A stretch of DNA of 15,829 nucleotides from an uncultured Brevibacterium sp. (lineage in GTDB: Bacteria; Actinomycetota; Actinomycetes; Actinomycetales; Brevibacteriaceae), in contig CALUDL010000037.1 in NCBI GenBank assembly GCA_943914815.1, forward strand, positions 1 through 15,829. The letters run 5' to 3'. The notes below the pieces were generated by a model. The model saw only the letters and a program-made list of their open reading frames with translations, did no database searches and was not told where the DNA came from. Made by a program: the position numbers and the translations under genes. Below are positions 6,288 through 14,219 of the stretch, one piece after another (position 1 is the stretch's first letter; the number at the start of each line of letters is the position of its first letter).

Positions 6288-7763
6288 ATGGCTTCAGCAG
6301 CCACACACACGGGAGAACACTCTCAGACGAGGGACACTCGCTTTTTCGGCCATCCACTTCCTCTCGCCCAACTGTTTGGGCTCGAAATGTGGGAGCGTTT
6401 TTCCTACTACGGAATGACCGGGCTTCTGGCCCTCTACCTGTACACGGCCGTGGACCTGGGCGGTGTTGGCCTGGAAGAACCTACAGCGCTGGCAATTGTT
6501 GGCGCCTATGGTGGTGCAGTGTTTTTAGCAACCGTGCTGGGAGCATGGATTGCTGACCGCCTGATGGGCGCTGAACCTGTTCTCTTCTGGTCAGCTGTCA
6601 TCATCATGACTGGGCACATTGCTCTTGCTTTGCTCCCTGGTTTAGGCGGTGTCGCCGTTGGTCTGATCCTGGTTGCTTTGGGGTCTGGAGGCCTTAAAGC
6701 TAACGCATCAGCTCTTGTGGGAAGCCTCTACGACGAAAAGGACTCCCGCCGTGAAGCCGGTTTCTCGATCTTCTACATGGGCGTGAACTTGGGCGCCTTA
6801 CTGGGGCCTCTTCTTACAGGTATTTTGCAGCAGCGTATTGGCTTCCATATTGCTTTCGGTGCAGCAGCGGCAGGAATGGCGTTGGGTCTTGTCATCTACC
6901 TGACTGGTCGCCACAAGATGCCTGTTGAAGCCCGCCACGTCCCGGAACCACTCCCCCGCAAGAAGATGTGGGTTCTACCAGCCTCGATCATTGGAACTGT
7001 GCTCGCGATCTTCGCGCTGTGGACGAGCGGTCTGATGAACAAGGAGAATTTGGCGACGTGGATTGCTCTTGTTTCCTTGGGTGCCGCGGTGATTTATTTT
7101 ACCGTCATGCTCGCTTCCAAGGACGTCAACAGCACAGAGCGCAGTCGTGTGTTGTCGTTTATTCCCTACTTCATTGCGTCCATTGCTTTTTGGTCGCTGT
7201 ACCAGCAGATCTTCAACGTCATGACCAGTTACTCGCAAAACCAGCTGGACCGCACCCTGTTCGGCTGGGAAATGCCAATCAACTGGATCCAGCTGATCCC
7301 ACCGATCTTCGTTATCGCACTCGCACCGGTTTTCTCCGCTATCTGGCTCAAAATGGGTGACCGTCAACCTTCAGCCCCGGTCAAAGCCGGTCTGGCGCTG
7401 ATCATCATTGGTGGCGCCTTCCTCATGTTCCTGGTGTACGCGAATGCAGAAAAGAACACCGTCCCACTCTTGTGGGTCACCCTCATCTTCATGTTGTTCG
7501 TGATCGCCGAACTCTTGATTTCGCCTATCGGCTTGAGCCTCTCGACCCGGTTGGCACCCAAGGCTTACACATCCCAAATGATTGCTGTGTTTTTCTTGTC
7601 CTCAGGTGTAGGAACTGCCCTGTCTGGAGTCTTCTCTGAATACTACGACGCATCCAACCAGGTTCCTTATTGGTCTGCTCTTGGTGCCGGATCCATCGTA
7701 GTGGGAATTGTGGTCTTGGCAGTTGCTAAACCAGTCGTGAAGCTCATGAAGGGCGTTCGGTAA
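6288..7763 (+). CDS. POT/PTR2-family proton-coupled di/tripeptide transporter
   Basis: Major-facilitator-type membrane protein of 491 residues that imports di- and tripeptides with protons. The POT signature ExxERFSYYG is at 33-42 (Glu33, Glu36, Arg37). GGLKAN carries the conserved Lys137, and FYMGVNLGALLGP at 162-174 is the second PTR2 signature. The rest is a series of hydrophobic helices consistent with 14. Length matches bacterial DtpT-like members. ATG 6288 has AAGGA six bases upstream. The DUF817 gene begins 19 bases after its stop and may be co-transcribed. A cytosolic M19 dipeptidase homologue is encoded about 2 kb away and could process imported dipeptides. Confidence 0.94.
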   Translation: MASAATHTGEHSQTRDTRFFGHPLPLAQLFGLEMWERFSYYGMTGLLALYLYTAVDLGGVGLEEPTALAIVGAYGGAVFLATVLGAWIADRLMGAEPVLFWSAVIIMTGHIALALLPGLGGVAVGLILVALGSGGLKANASALVGSLYDEKDSRREAGFSIFYMGVNLGALLGPLLTGILQQRIGFHIAFGAAAAGMALGLVIYLTGRHKMPVEARHVPEPLPRKKMWVLPASIIGTVLAIFALWTSGLMNKENLATWIALVSLGAAVIYFTVMLASKDVNSTERSRVLSFIPYFIASIAFWSLYQQIFNVMTSYSQNQLDRTLFGWEMPINWIQLIPPIFVIALAPVFSAIWLKMGDRQPSAPVKAGLALIIIGGAFLMFLVYANAEKNTVPLLWVTLIFMLFVIAELLISPIGLSLSTRLAPKAYTSQMIAVFFLSSGVGTALSGVFSEYYDASNQVPYWSALGAGSIVVGIVVLAVAKPVVKLMKGVR

Positions 7764-7782
7764 GCGTCTACTTTGAACTGAC

Positions 7783-8649
7783 ATGACGTTCGAATCAACT
7801 CAGCTTGAACGCTACTTAGACAGCAAAGCCCACGCTTGGCTATACAAATACCGTCACGCTTCTGGACTCACGCGTTGGGTCGTGGAGTTCACGGTGTTTG
7901 TTCTTAAGCAGGCGTGGGCTTGCGTCTTTGGCGCAAGCTTCCTTGTCGTCCTTATTGCGTTTCGACTCTGGTGGCCTGAAAGCACGATCGTAAGCCGCAA
8001 CGACGCACTTGTTATCGCTGCAGTTATCATCCAGATCCTCATGGTCACTCTGAAGCTCGAGACCGGCAAAGAGCTGTGGGTCATCATGCTTTTTCACATC
8101 GTTGGCACCGGTATGGAAGTTTTTAAAACAGCCGTCGGTTCGTGGAGTTACGGCGATAACGGCGTGCTTCGAATTGGGCACGTTCCCCTTTACTCCGGTT
8201 TTATGTACGCGGCCGTCGGTTCATACATGGTGCGCGTCTATAAGCTGTTCGACCTTCGGTTTAACCGCTATCCCCCACGCTGGCTCACCGCGGTGATCGC
8301 ACTGGCCATTTACATCAACTTCTTTACCCACCACTACATCTTTGATTTCCGCTGGATCCTTACATTTGCAGTGATCGTATGTTTCGCCCCGTGCGTCATG
8401 CTGTTTAAAAATCACCGTAGTCGCCCCTACCGGCGTCTTCCGCTTCTGCTCCCTTTTATCGGCACAGCGTTCTTCATCTGGTTAGCCGAAAACATTGCCA
8501 CCTGGGCAGGTGCGTGGATCTACCCGTCTCAGCAAGACGGCTGGGAACTCGTGTCTATCCAGAAACTCATCGCATGGTTCCTGCTCATGATTATCTCCGT
8601 GGTGCTCGTGACCTTTGTCTACCCGCCACGGCCCTACAAGAAATCCTGA
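7783..8649 (+). CDS. DUF817-family integral membrane protein (YoaT-like)
   Basis: A 288-residue multi-pass membrane protein with about eight hydrophobic segments. Conserved blocks I recall for DUF817 are present: MEVFKTAVGSWSYGDNG at 111-127, VPLYSGFMYAAVGSY at 134-148, FFTHHY at 180-185 and LAENIATWAGAW at 234-245. Charged or aromatic residues inside these blocks (Glu112, Lys115, Trp121, His183-184, Glu236) look like a conserved intramembrane site, but the family function is unknown. The ATG 19 bases after the peptide-transporter stop has no strong ribosome binding site, suggesting coupling or read-through from the gene ahead. A palindrome follows its stop codon. Confidence 0.85.
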   Translation: MTFESTQLERYLDSKAHAWLYKYRHASGLTRWVVEFTVFVLKQAWACVFGASFLVVLIAFRLWWPESTIVSRNDALVIAAVIIQILMVTLKLETGKELWVIMLFHIVGTGMEVFKTAVGSWSYGDNGVLRIGHVPLYSGFMYAAVGSYMVRVYKLFDLRFNRYPPRWLTAVIALAIYINFFTHHYIFDFRWILTFAVIVCFAPCVMLFKNHRSRPYRRLPLLLPFIGTAFFIWLAENIATWAGAWIYPSQQDGWELVSIQKLIAWFLLMIISVVLVTFVYPPRPYKKS

Positions 8650-8666
8650 ACCTGTCGCCCTATACA

Positions 8667-8683
8667 ATTACGTATAACGTAAT
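8667..8683. promoter_or_regulatory. 17-base perfect dyad, candidate operator/promoter
   Basis: ATTACGT-ATA-ACGTAAT is a perfect inverted repeat with 7-base arms, about 33 bases before the ATG of the next gene. It contains GTATAACGT, a -10-like TATAAC. This is the geometry of a dimeric helix-turn-helix operator covering a promoter. I cannot assign the regulator. Confidence 0.5.
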
Positions 8684-8715
8684 AGCGTGGGTTGGGAAGA
8701 GAACGGGGTGTGGTG

Positions 8716-9618
8716 ATGAGCAACAATTTCAATCCGCAGAAGGTTGCGCACTTCAAGTCGAAATTCAAAAAGGCCTCAAACACGACGCAGCCACCACAGC
8801 CTGCACAACCACCACAACGAGGCCAGACTGCACAGCCGCCCATGGCTCCTGCGCAACCAGCGCAACCCCATGCAGCTACGGCCCCTCCTGCACGGCAGCA
8901 TCAACCGCAGGCGCGGCCCGCGCAGCCCTCCCAGCCGCAAGCACAGCCCGCGCCTGTCCAATCAGCGCAACCAGCAACGACCTCGGCGTCCGGTGCTACA
9001 CCTACCCGAATCCTTATTGGTGTCAGCGCCCTTGTCCTGGTCGCGGCCCTTGCTGTGGGTGGCACTTACCTGTTTATGCGCAACGACAACGCCACGGTGT
9101 CCTCCCCCGAACCAGTAGCAGAAGACCAGCAGGACTCCGAACCAGACCAGTCAGGCATAGGCGGCGACGAAGAGGAACCGGCCGTGTCAGACGGCGCTGA
9201 AGGCTCAGACACCTCTGACGACTCCAGCCTCAGCAGTGCTGAAAAACTCGACCAGAAGGTTGAGGAAGACAAAGTTGTCGTCGATCAGAACCTGCTTGGG
9301 AAATGGGTCCCTCAGATCTCGTCAAAGAAAGTGGGCATGGAAGCCGACGGCCAAGTATGGGACGAAGACGCGATCTACGACGAACACCAGGAACTCGCCA
9401 ACGAGTACGGCGTCTCACAAGTGCTACTGCTGAAGTCGGAAGACTACGCGTCCTACCGCCAACCGGGCTTCTACGTCACGGTCATCGACTCATCGTACGA
9501 CGATCCCGACGACGCACTCCAATGGTGCCGCTTCCACTCCTTAGACGCTGACCACTGTTACGCAAAGCAGATCAACACCACCGGCGGACCAGACGGCACC
9601 ACGCGCCTGCAAGAGTAA
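8716..9618 (+). CDS. Single-pass membrane protein with Pro/Gln-rich tail and kinase-sensor-like outer domain
   Basis: A 300-residue protein. Residues 1-23 are basic (AHFKSKFKKA) and about 24-95 are low-complexity Pro, Gln and Ala. A single helix spans about 99-121, preceded by Arg98, giving an N-in topology. About 125-190 is an acidic Asp/Glu/Ser linker, and 200-300 is a compact outer domain. That domain begins LLGKWVPQISSK and contains VLLLKSEDYASY, GFYVTVIDSS and a WCRFHSLDADHC segment with Cys271 and Cys281, a likely disulfide. I recall the same W-V-P-Q-S ... Y-x-x-x-x-G-x-x-V-T-V ... C...C layout at the outer ends of actinobacterial Ser/Thr kinases and related envelope proteins. ATG 8716 is preferred over the upstream TTG 8692 because the basic N-terminus begins there behind GGGGTG. 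The function is unknown; an envelope role is inferred. Confidence 0.75.
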   Translation: MSNNFNPQKVAHFKSKFKKASNTTQPPQPAQPPQRGQTAQPPMAPAQPAQPHAATAPPARQHQPQARPAQPSQPQAQPAPVQSAQPATTSASGATPTRILIGVSALVLVAALAVGGTYLFMRNDNATVSSPEPVAEDQQDSEPDQSGIGGDEEEPAVSDGAEGSDTSDDSSLSSAEKLDQKVEEDKVVVDQNLLGKWVPQISSKKVGMEADGQVWDEDAIYDEHQELANEYGVSQVLLLKSEDYASYRQPGFYVTVIDSSYDDPDDALQWCRFHSLDADHCYAKQINTTGGPDGTTRLQE

Positions 9619-9645
9619 ACGCGAGGCTAATGATGCCGTCCTGGG

Positions 9646-9671
9646 CCACCGCCGAGGTGGTTGCTAGTTTT
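9646..9671 (+). terminator. Weak hairpin between convergent genes
   Basis: CCACC-GCCGA-GGTGG (9646-9660) forms a short stem, followed seven bases later by TTTT. It lies in the 45-base gap between the membrane-protein gene and the convergent dipeptidase gene and overlaps the latter's stop. Its termination strength is uncertain. Confidence 0.35.
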
Positions 9672-10740
9672 CCGTGTCCACGCGCGGGGCGAACTGGTGT
9701 GGTTGGGTGGGAACTGTTTCACCTCGGACGAATGCACGGTAGGCGGGGTCATGGGCTTCAAGCACCCGTAGCACGTTCTTGTATCCGAGCGCTTCGAGTT
9801 CCTGGCGTGTCCACCCGCGGCCTTCGAGTTCTGCAAACAAGTCTTGGTACGTCCCCACGTGGTCGAGGCCGTCAATCGTTGCGTCGATGCCGTCGAAGTC
9901 TGCCCCGATTCCTACGGAGTCGACACCGGCGAGTTCGCGCACGTGGTCCACGTGATCGGCGACCTGCTTCAGTGTCACCGCAGGCGCGGGTGTTGTCTGG
10001 TCGCCTTCCTCCCATTCATAGCGTTCTTGCGAAATGAACTTGGGAACGAACGGAACCATGACGGTTCCACCGGCATCACCAATGCGCGTCAACACGTCGT
10101 CGGGTACGTTGCGCGGGTGTTCGCACAGTGCTCGTGCGCCTGAGTGTGTGACCAGTACGGGTGTGTCTACCAAGTCAAGGGTTTGGCGCATCACGCTGGG
10201 GGCGACGTGAGCCAGATCAGGAATCATCCCGATCCGTTCCATCTCTTTCACAACGTCACGCCCAAAGTCGGTGAGGCCGCCGTGACGTGCCTCGTCCGTT
10301 GCGGAGTCGGCCCATTCGATGGTCTTTGACCACGTAAGTGTCATGTACCTGGCGCCCAAGCGCGCATACTGGCGCAGCACTGCCAGCGACCCGTCGATCT
10401 GCGCGCCACCTTCGACACCAATGAGTGACGCGATCACACCGGCTTTCATCGACGCGCGCACGTCCTCAGCGGTCAAAGCCAGCTGGAAGTGTTCAGGGTA
10501 CGACGCGATGAGCCGGTGAACAAAGTCAATCTGTTCAAGCGTGGCGGTGACTTGTTGCGCACCTTCCAGCACAGGATCGATCCATACCGACCAGAACTGC
10601 CCCGCTACCCCACCGGCGCGCAGTCGCGGAATATCTGTGTGCAGAACCGGAACTTCACCGTCGAGTCCTTCTGTGCGGTACTGGCGTTCTACACGGCTCT
10701 TCCAAGCCAGGTCGTTGTGTCCGTCGATTACGGGGTACAT
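9664..10740 (-). CDS. Membrane dipeptidase homologue (peptidase M19, zinc)
   Basis: Zinc hydrolase of 358 residues that splits dipeptides; some relatives also open beta-lactams such as imipenem. The binuclear zinc set is complete: DGHND gives His8 and Asp10, GVEGG gives Glu110, DLAHV gives His178 and VTHSGA gives His199. The 21-residue gap between the last two matches the human enzyme's 198/219. GIGADFDG supplies the catalytic-region Asp281. There is no signal peptide, so it acts in the cytosol, as other bacterial members do. ATG 10740 follows AAAGGAG by seven bases. It is divergent from the serine hydrolase gene with 114 bases between. Work on peptides delivered by the nearby POT transporter is a reasonable inference. 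Confidence 0.93.
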   Translation of the reverse strand: MYPVIDGHNDLAWKSRVERQYRTEGLDGEVPVLHTDIPRLRAGGVAGQFWSVWIDPVLEGAQQVTATLEQIDFVHRLIASYPEHFQLALTAEDVRASMKAGVIASLIGVEGGAQIDGSLAVLRQYARLGARYMTLTWSKTIEWADSATDEARHGGLTDFGRDVVKEMERIGMIPDLAHVAPSVMRQTLDLVDTPVLVTHSGARALCEHPRNVPDDVLTRIGDAGGTVMVPFVPKFISQERYEWEEGDQTTPAPAVTLKQVADHVDHVRELAGVDSVGIGADFDGIDATIDGLDHVGTYQDLFAELEGRGWTRQELEALGYKNVLRVLEAHDPAYRAFVRGETVPTQPHQFAPRVDTEN

Positions 10741-10854
10741 GAATCGCTCCTTTCGTGGCTTCTATCATGTCAGATGAAAGAACACTTGCGACGCGGGTAA
10801 CTACAGCGCGCACACCTCAGTTTGTTCGTGCCATACACGCAAAGGAGACTGGTT

Positions 10855-11658
10855 GTGGACACTATTCGTTGGAGTATCGACATCAGAGACATCGACGGTC
10901 CGGTGTTACATGAAGAAGGCGCTGATCTACTGTGCGAAACCGCCAGCATCGGCAAGATCTTCCTCCTCGTAGAGGTCGCACGCCGAATCCTGAACGGAGA
11001 ATTGGACCCCACGTCCCCCATCGACATTCCGCAGGACCACTTAGTTGAAGAATCGGGAATCCTATACAGGTTCGTCAACCAGAACATCGCGGTTGCCGAC
11101 GCGGCTTTGCTCATAGGTGCGTTCTCAGACAACCTGGCCACCAACGCGCTTATTCACATGTGCGGCTTGAATACTGTGCGTTCCGTTTCCAGCGAACTTG
11201 GCTATGAGCACACGGCACTCTTGGATTTCATTCGCGACGAGGAGCGCACTCCTGACCTCCCCTGGGCGTCGTCAGCCGGTACAGCCCGGGAACTTTCGCA
11301 CGTCATGGAACAGCTACACCGTGGAGCTGTCGTGTCTCCCGAGGTGAGCGCACAGGTGTTGTCGTGGCTTGCTTCCGATGCGGACACGTCTATGTTCGCT
11401 GACGCGTTCTATCTTGACCCGCTGGCTCACATTCATGAAGACGGGGTGCTGTTGCGGCATAAGACAGGAACCACCGAGGTCGTCCGGGCTGATGTGGGTA
11501 TCGTCACCGGCCCAAAGGCCACAGTGTCATACGCGGTACTTGCGAACTGGAAGGGGATGGATGATCAGCGTGAGCCAGTCATGCAGAGAATGCGTACGCT
11601 GGGAGCTCAGGTGCGCGCGTATGTCACGGGTGTAACTGCAACTACGGATGTAGGCTAA
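10855..11658 (+). CDS. Class A beta-lactamase-like serine hydrolase, cytoplasmic
   Basis: A 267-residue protein with the three class A active-site elements: SIGK at 31-34, SDN at 91-93 and KTG at 203-205. By my alignment the omega-loop ExxLN is replaced by TALLD from Thr120, so the deacylating Glu166 is absent. There is no signal peptide or membrane anchor, unlike secreted beta-lactamases. It may therefore be an esterase, amidase or peptidase of this fold rather than a resistance enzyme. The start is GTG 10855, seven bases after AAAGGAG; the longer TTG 10822 start would overlap that site. The acetyltransferase gene follows after only five bases. The opposite-facing M19 dipeptidase shares the upstream gap, suggesting related metabolism of peptides or amides. 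Confidence 0.85.
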   Translation: MDTIRWSIDIRDIDGPVLHEEGADLLCETASIGKIFLLVEVARRILNGELDPTSPIDIPQDHLVEESGILYRFVNQNIAVADAALLIGAFSDNLATNALIHMCGLNTVRSVSSELGYEHTALLDFIRDEERTPDLPWASSAGTARELSHVMEQLHRGAVVSPEVSAQVLSWLASDADTSMFADAFYLDPLAHIHEDGVLLRHKTGTTEVVRADVGIVTGPKATVSYAVLANWKGMDDQREPVMQRMRTLGAQVRAYVTGVTATTDVG

Positions 11659-11663
11659 AACCC

Positions 11664-12275
11664 ATGCAACCTGTTGAAATCGAAACTGAACGTTTGGTGC
11701 TGCGTCCACTGCAACCCGGTGATGCACAGGCCATTTGCGATATTTGCCAGGACCCACTGATCCAAAAGTGGACCATGGTGCCTTCACCGTATCTGCTCAG
11801 TGATGCAGAAACGTTCATCTCTTTGACAACGCAATGGTGGGAATCCGACCAGCCCACCTGGATCATGCTCCTCAAGGAGACGCTCACGGAAGGTGCCCCA
11901 GACGCGGACGCTGCTACCACCTCGGCGCAGGTTGCCGGCATGATTTCCTACAACAACCCACTCATCGCCGGAGACCGCGGCGAGGTTGGGTACTGGGCCA
12001 ACCCCGAACACCGTGGCAAGGACTACACCAGCGAGGCACTCAACGCGATCATCGACTGGGGCTTCGAGCTGGGGCTGGGCGCAATCGGCTGGCGTTGCGA
12101 AGTCCACGACGGTGTGCCCAACTACGCGAGCGCTCGCGTGGCGCAAAAGTGCGGCTTTGTCTACGACGGCACGATCCGCTTAGAACACACCAACAAAGGC
12201 AAGCTCTACGACTCGCGAATCGCAACGCTCACACCAGAAGACCCCCGCACCGACACCGGCCCGTGGCCAGACTAA
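11664..12275 (+). CDS. GNAT-family N-acetyltransferase (RimJ/RimL type)
   Basis: A 203-residue acetyl-CoA-dependent transferase of the Acetyltransf_3 type. IETERLVLRPLQPGDA at 6-21 is the usual N-terminal strand. GEVGYWANPEHRGKDYTSEA at 106-125 includes the acetyl-CoA pyrophosphate loop (His116-Arg117-Gly118 to Tyr121). NYASARVAQKCGF at 153-165 is the family's C-terminal motif. Relatives acetylate ribosomal-protein N-termini or small amines; the substrate here is not readable. An Asp/Ala-rich insert (about 75-90) lies between two central strands. It starts five bases after the serine-hydrolase stop with no strong ribosome binding site, so it is probably translationally coupled. Confidence 0.9.
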   Translation: MQPVEIETERLVLRPLQPGDAQAICDICQDPLIQKWTMVPSPYLLSDAETFISLTTQWWESDQPTWIMLLKETLTEGAPDADAATTSAQVAGMISYNNPLIAGDRGEVGYWANPEHRGKDYTSEALNAIIDWGFELGLGAIGWRCEVHDGVPNYASARVAQKCGFVYDGTIRLEHTNKGKLYDSRIATLTPEDPRTDTGPWPD

Positions 12276-12289
12276 AGCCCACGGGCCGG
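12256..12289. terminator. GC-rich hairpin between convergent operons
   Basis: CCGGCCCGTGG and CCACGGGCCGG are perfect 11-base arms around a 12-base loop. The stop codon of the acetyltransferase gene falls in the loop. No T-run follows on the plus strand, so it may act as a bidirectional stop or mRNA 3'-end stabiliser. Confidence 0.65.
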
Positions 12290-12317
12290 GTGTAAGCGGT
12301 GCCGGTTGAGGACCGCG

Positions 12318-13307
12318 TTAAGACGCCTTTGACTCTGCGACGATCGACAGAACCTTTTGGTACCCGGTTGGAAGGTTCACACCAGCCACACCGGACGCCT
12401 CGGTCATGGGAACCACGTGGATCTGTTTGTTCTTCACGGCAGGAATCTGCGCAACGGCCGGGTTGTTGAGAAGCGACTCGAACGGCGCTTGTCCCTTGCC
12501 CATGAAGTCTTCAAGCAAAATGACGTCCGGCTGAGCCTTGACCAGCTTTTCTGCGTCAATCGGTGACGTGTTCTCGACCCCCAGCGTTTCGGTTGCGTCC
12601 TTCGCACCAGCACGGATCGCAAGCCCTGGAAGCATCTGGTCTGAATCCATCACCATAATCTTGTCACCACGCGCCATGAGAGCAAGCGCGGACGGTTTGT
12701 GCTGAGCGTCCCCACGCTTGTCATCGATCTCTTTAATCTTTTTGACAAGCGCGTCTGATTCGGACTTCGCTTTGTCCTCTTCGTGGAGTGCTTCGCCCAC
12801 CTGTTTGAGCGTTTCAGCGTACTTCTCTGGTGTGCTGAAGTTCTCGGTGTGCAGTTGCAACACCGGCACGTTCGCCTTTTGCAACTGCTGAGCAGCGGAC
12901 TTTTCTCCTCCGTGACGAGCGGTGGTGAGCACCAGGTCAGGTTTGAACGCCAGGATCTGTTCTGCGTCCGGGTTCACACCCGGTGGCAAAGTGTTTTCGA
13001 CCTTCCTGGCTTCGAGCGGCACCATGCCCATCTGCGGGTTCTTTGAACTTGCGCTCACGGCTGCCATGTTGTCAGCGCCTGTGAGCAGGAGAGCCATATC
13101 GGATACTTCAGAGCTGGTTGCTACGACGCGAGTGGGCTTCTCTTTTGGAACAACGAACTCACTAGCACCTGAGTCACCGCTACCCTCGGAGTTGCCAGCG
13201 CCACTAGCGCCTTCTGACTGACCGTTCGAACATCCCGTCAACGCCAGAACGCCAATCATTCCTACCGCACACGTGCGTACAGCGGACCGGACAACCTTCT
13301 TCAGCAT
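12318..13307 (-). CDS. ABC transporter substrate-binding lipoprotein (heme/siderophore/metal-chelate type)
   Basis: A 329-residue lipoprotein that captures the ligand outside the membrane. The N-terminus MLKKVVRSAVR is basic. A hydrophobic stretch ends in LALTGC, a lipobox with Cys26, followed by a Gly/Ser linker. The mature part has the type III (BtuF/FhuD/HmuT) plan: PTRVVATSSEVSDMALLLTG, then DAEQILAFKPDLVLTTA, a long central helix (KYAETLKQVGEAL) and DAEKLVKAQPDVILLEDF in the second lobe. ATG 13307 follows AAGGAG, and the longer ATG at 13370 would precede this site without a signal sequence. It is last in the operon, 102 bases after the ATPase stop, with dyads in between. The ligand is not certain: heme, ferric siderophore and corrinoid are all possible. 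Confidence 0.88.
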   Translation of the reverse strand: MLKKVVRSAVRTCAVGMIGVLALTGCSNGQSEGASGAGNSEGSGDSGASEFVVPKEKPTRVVATSSEVSDMALLLTGADNMAAVSASSKNPQMGMVPLEARKVENTLPPGVNPDAEQILAFKPDLVLTTARHGGEKSAAQQLQKANVPVLQLHTENFSTPEKYAETLKQVGEALHEEDKAKSESDALVKKIKEIDDKRGDAQHKPSALALMARGDKIMVMDSDQMLPGLAIRAGAKDATETLGVENTSPIDAEKLVKAQPDVILLEDFMGKGQAPFESLLNNPAVAQIPAVKNKQIHVVPMTEASGVAGVNLPTGYQKVLSIVAESKAS

Positions 13308-13352
13308 CTTTTCTCCTTCTAGGCCCCTAACGGGCCAGCTCAAGGATAGTCG

Positions 13353-13395
13353 GCGCACACGTGTATGCACCTATTCGCATGTGCGCATATGCGCA
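13353..13395. repeat. Cluster of dyads upstream of the binding-protein gene
   Basis: TGCGCATATGCGCA (13382-13395) is a perfect 14-base palindrome, and ACACGTGT (13357-13364) is another of 8 bases. In addition GCGCACA (13353-13359) pairs with TGTGCGC (13380-13386), with ATGC/GCAT nested inside. In the operon mRNA this forms a hairpin between the ATPase and lipoprotein cistrons. It could be a processing or stabilising element, or operators for a second promoter. Confidence 0.6.
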
Positions 13396-13409
13396 ATCTC
13401 ACAGTCGCG

Positions 13410-14219
13410 TCAGTCCAAAGGGGTGACGGTGAGCGTTCCCGTGACCTCGGAGCGTCGCACGTCCACCTTGACCCCATACGCGCTTTCCAAGAAAGCGGGA
13501 GTGAGAACGACCTCGGGCGGGCCCTGCGCCACCACCTGAGATCCCGCCGAGGTGGGAGCCAGCAACACGAGTTCGTCGCAGTACCGTGCGGCTTGAGTGA
13601 TGTCGTGGAGGACCGCGATGACGGTCCGGTGTCTGCTGGCCCACGGGCGTAGCAACCGCAGCACCCGCTGTTCGTGGCTGAGATCCAAGGCCGAGGTGGG
13701 TTCGTCAAGAGCGAGGGTGGGGGCTTCCTGTGCGATCGCGCGGGCAAGCGAGGTGAGTTGGCGCTCACCTCCACTGGTTTGGCTCACGGGCCGGTCAGCC
13801 CAGCCTGTGGCTCCCACCTGCTCTAATGCTGTGTCAATCACCTCAACGTCATGAGCAGATTTCAGAGTAAACCGATCTTGGCGCACGTACCTGCCCATAG
13901 ACACGAACTCTCGGCCGGTAAAGTCGTCAGGAGGTGGTGCGTCTTGGGCGACGAACGCGATTCGCTGGGCACGTTCCCGGGCACTCATGTGCGCTATTTC
14001 ATGACCGTCCACTCGTACAGAACCTGTGTAGGCACGAACACCAAGGATCGCATGCAGGAGTGTGGATTTCCCCGCCCCGTTTGGCCCGATGATGCCGTGG
14101 ACATGACCTGGTTCGAACGTCGCAGACACATCACTCAGCACTGTGCGTTTGCCATACGCGACCACCACGTTTTCCAGAGTGACGCCGGTGCTCATCGTAT
14201 TCCCGTCGCCTGTCGTCAC
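13410..14219 (-). CDS. ABC transporter ATPase (heme/siderophore type, HmuV/FecE-like)
   Basis: The ATP-hydrolysing subunit of the importer, about 269 residues, on the cytosolic face. Walker A is GPNGAGKST at 45-53 and the Q-loop is Gln92 in FVAQD. The signature is QTSGGERQL (147-155; TSGGE in place of LSGGQ, seen in this subfamily), Walker B is TLALDEP at 168-174, the D-loop is SALD and the switch is His205. GTG 14219 overlaps the permease stop as GTGA and has GGAGG five bases before it. ATG 14195 is an alternative giving 261 residues but with a weaker site. The coupling argues for a fixed ratio with the permease. Confidence 0.93.
   Translation of the reverse strand: MTTGDGNTMSTGVTLENVVVAYGKRTVLSDVSATFEPGHVHGIIGPNGAGKSTLLHAILGVRAYTGSVRVDGHEIAHMSARERAQRIAFVAQDAPPPDDFTGREFVSMGRYVRQDRFTLKSAHDVEVIDTALEQVGATGWADRPVSQTSGGERQLTSLARAIAQEAPTLALDEPTSALDLSHEQRVLRLLRPWASRHRTVIAVLHDITQAARYCDELVLLAPTSAGSQVVAQGPPEVVLTPAFLESAYGVKVDVRRSEVTGTLTVTPLD

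Noticed and set aside
8514..9200. 228-codon frame overlapping the DUF817 and membrane-protein genes
   Set aside because: It spans two well-supported genes in another frame and its Cys/Arg/Thr-rich translation has no domain.
13316..13335. TTAGG..CCTAG-like string upstream of the binding-protein gene as a DtxR/IdeR box
   Set aside because: Only the short TAGG/CCTA arms match and the spacing differs from the 19-base iron box; it also lies in the gap next to the ribosome binding site and can be read as part of a GGCCC/GGGCC hairpin.
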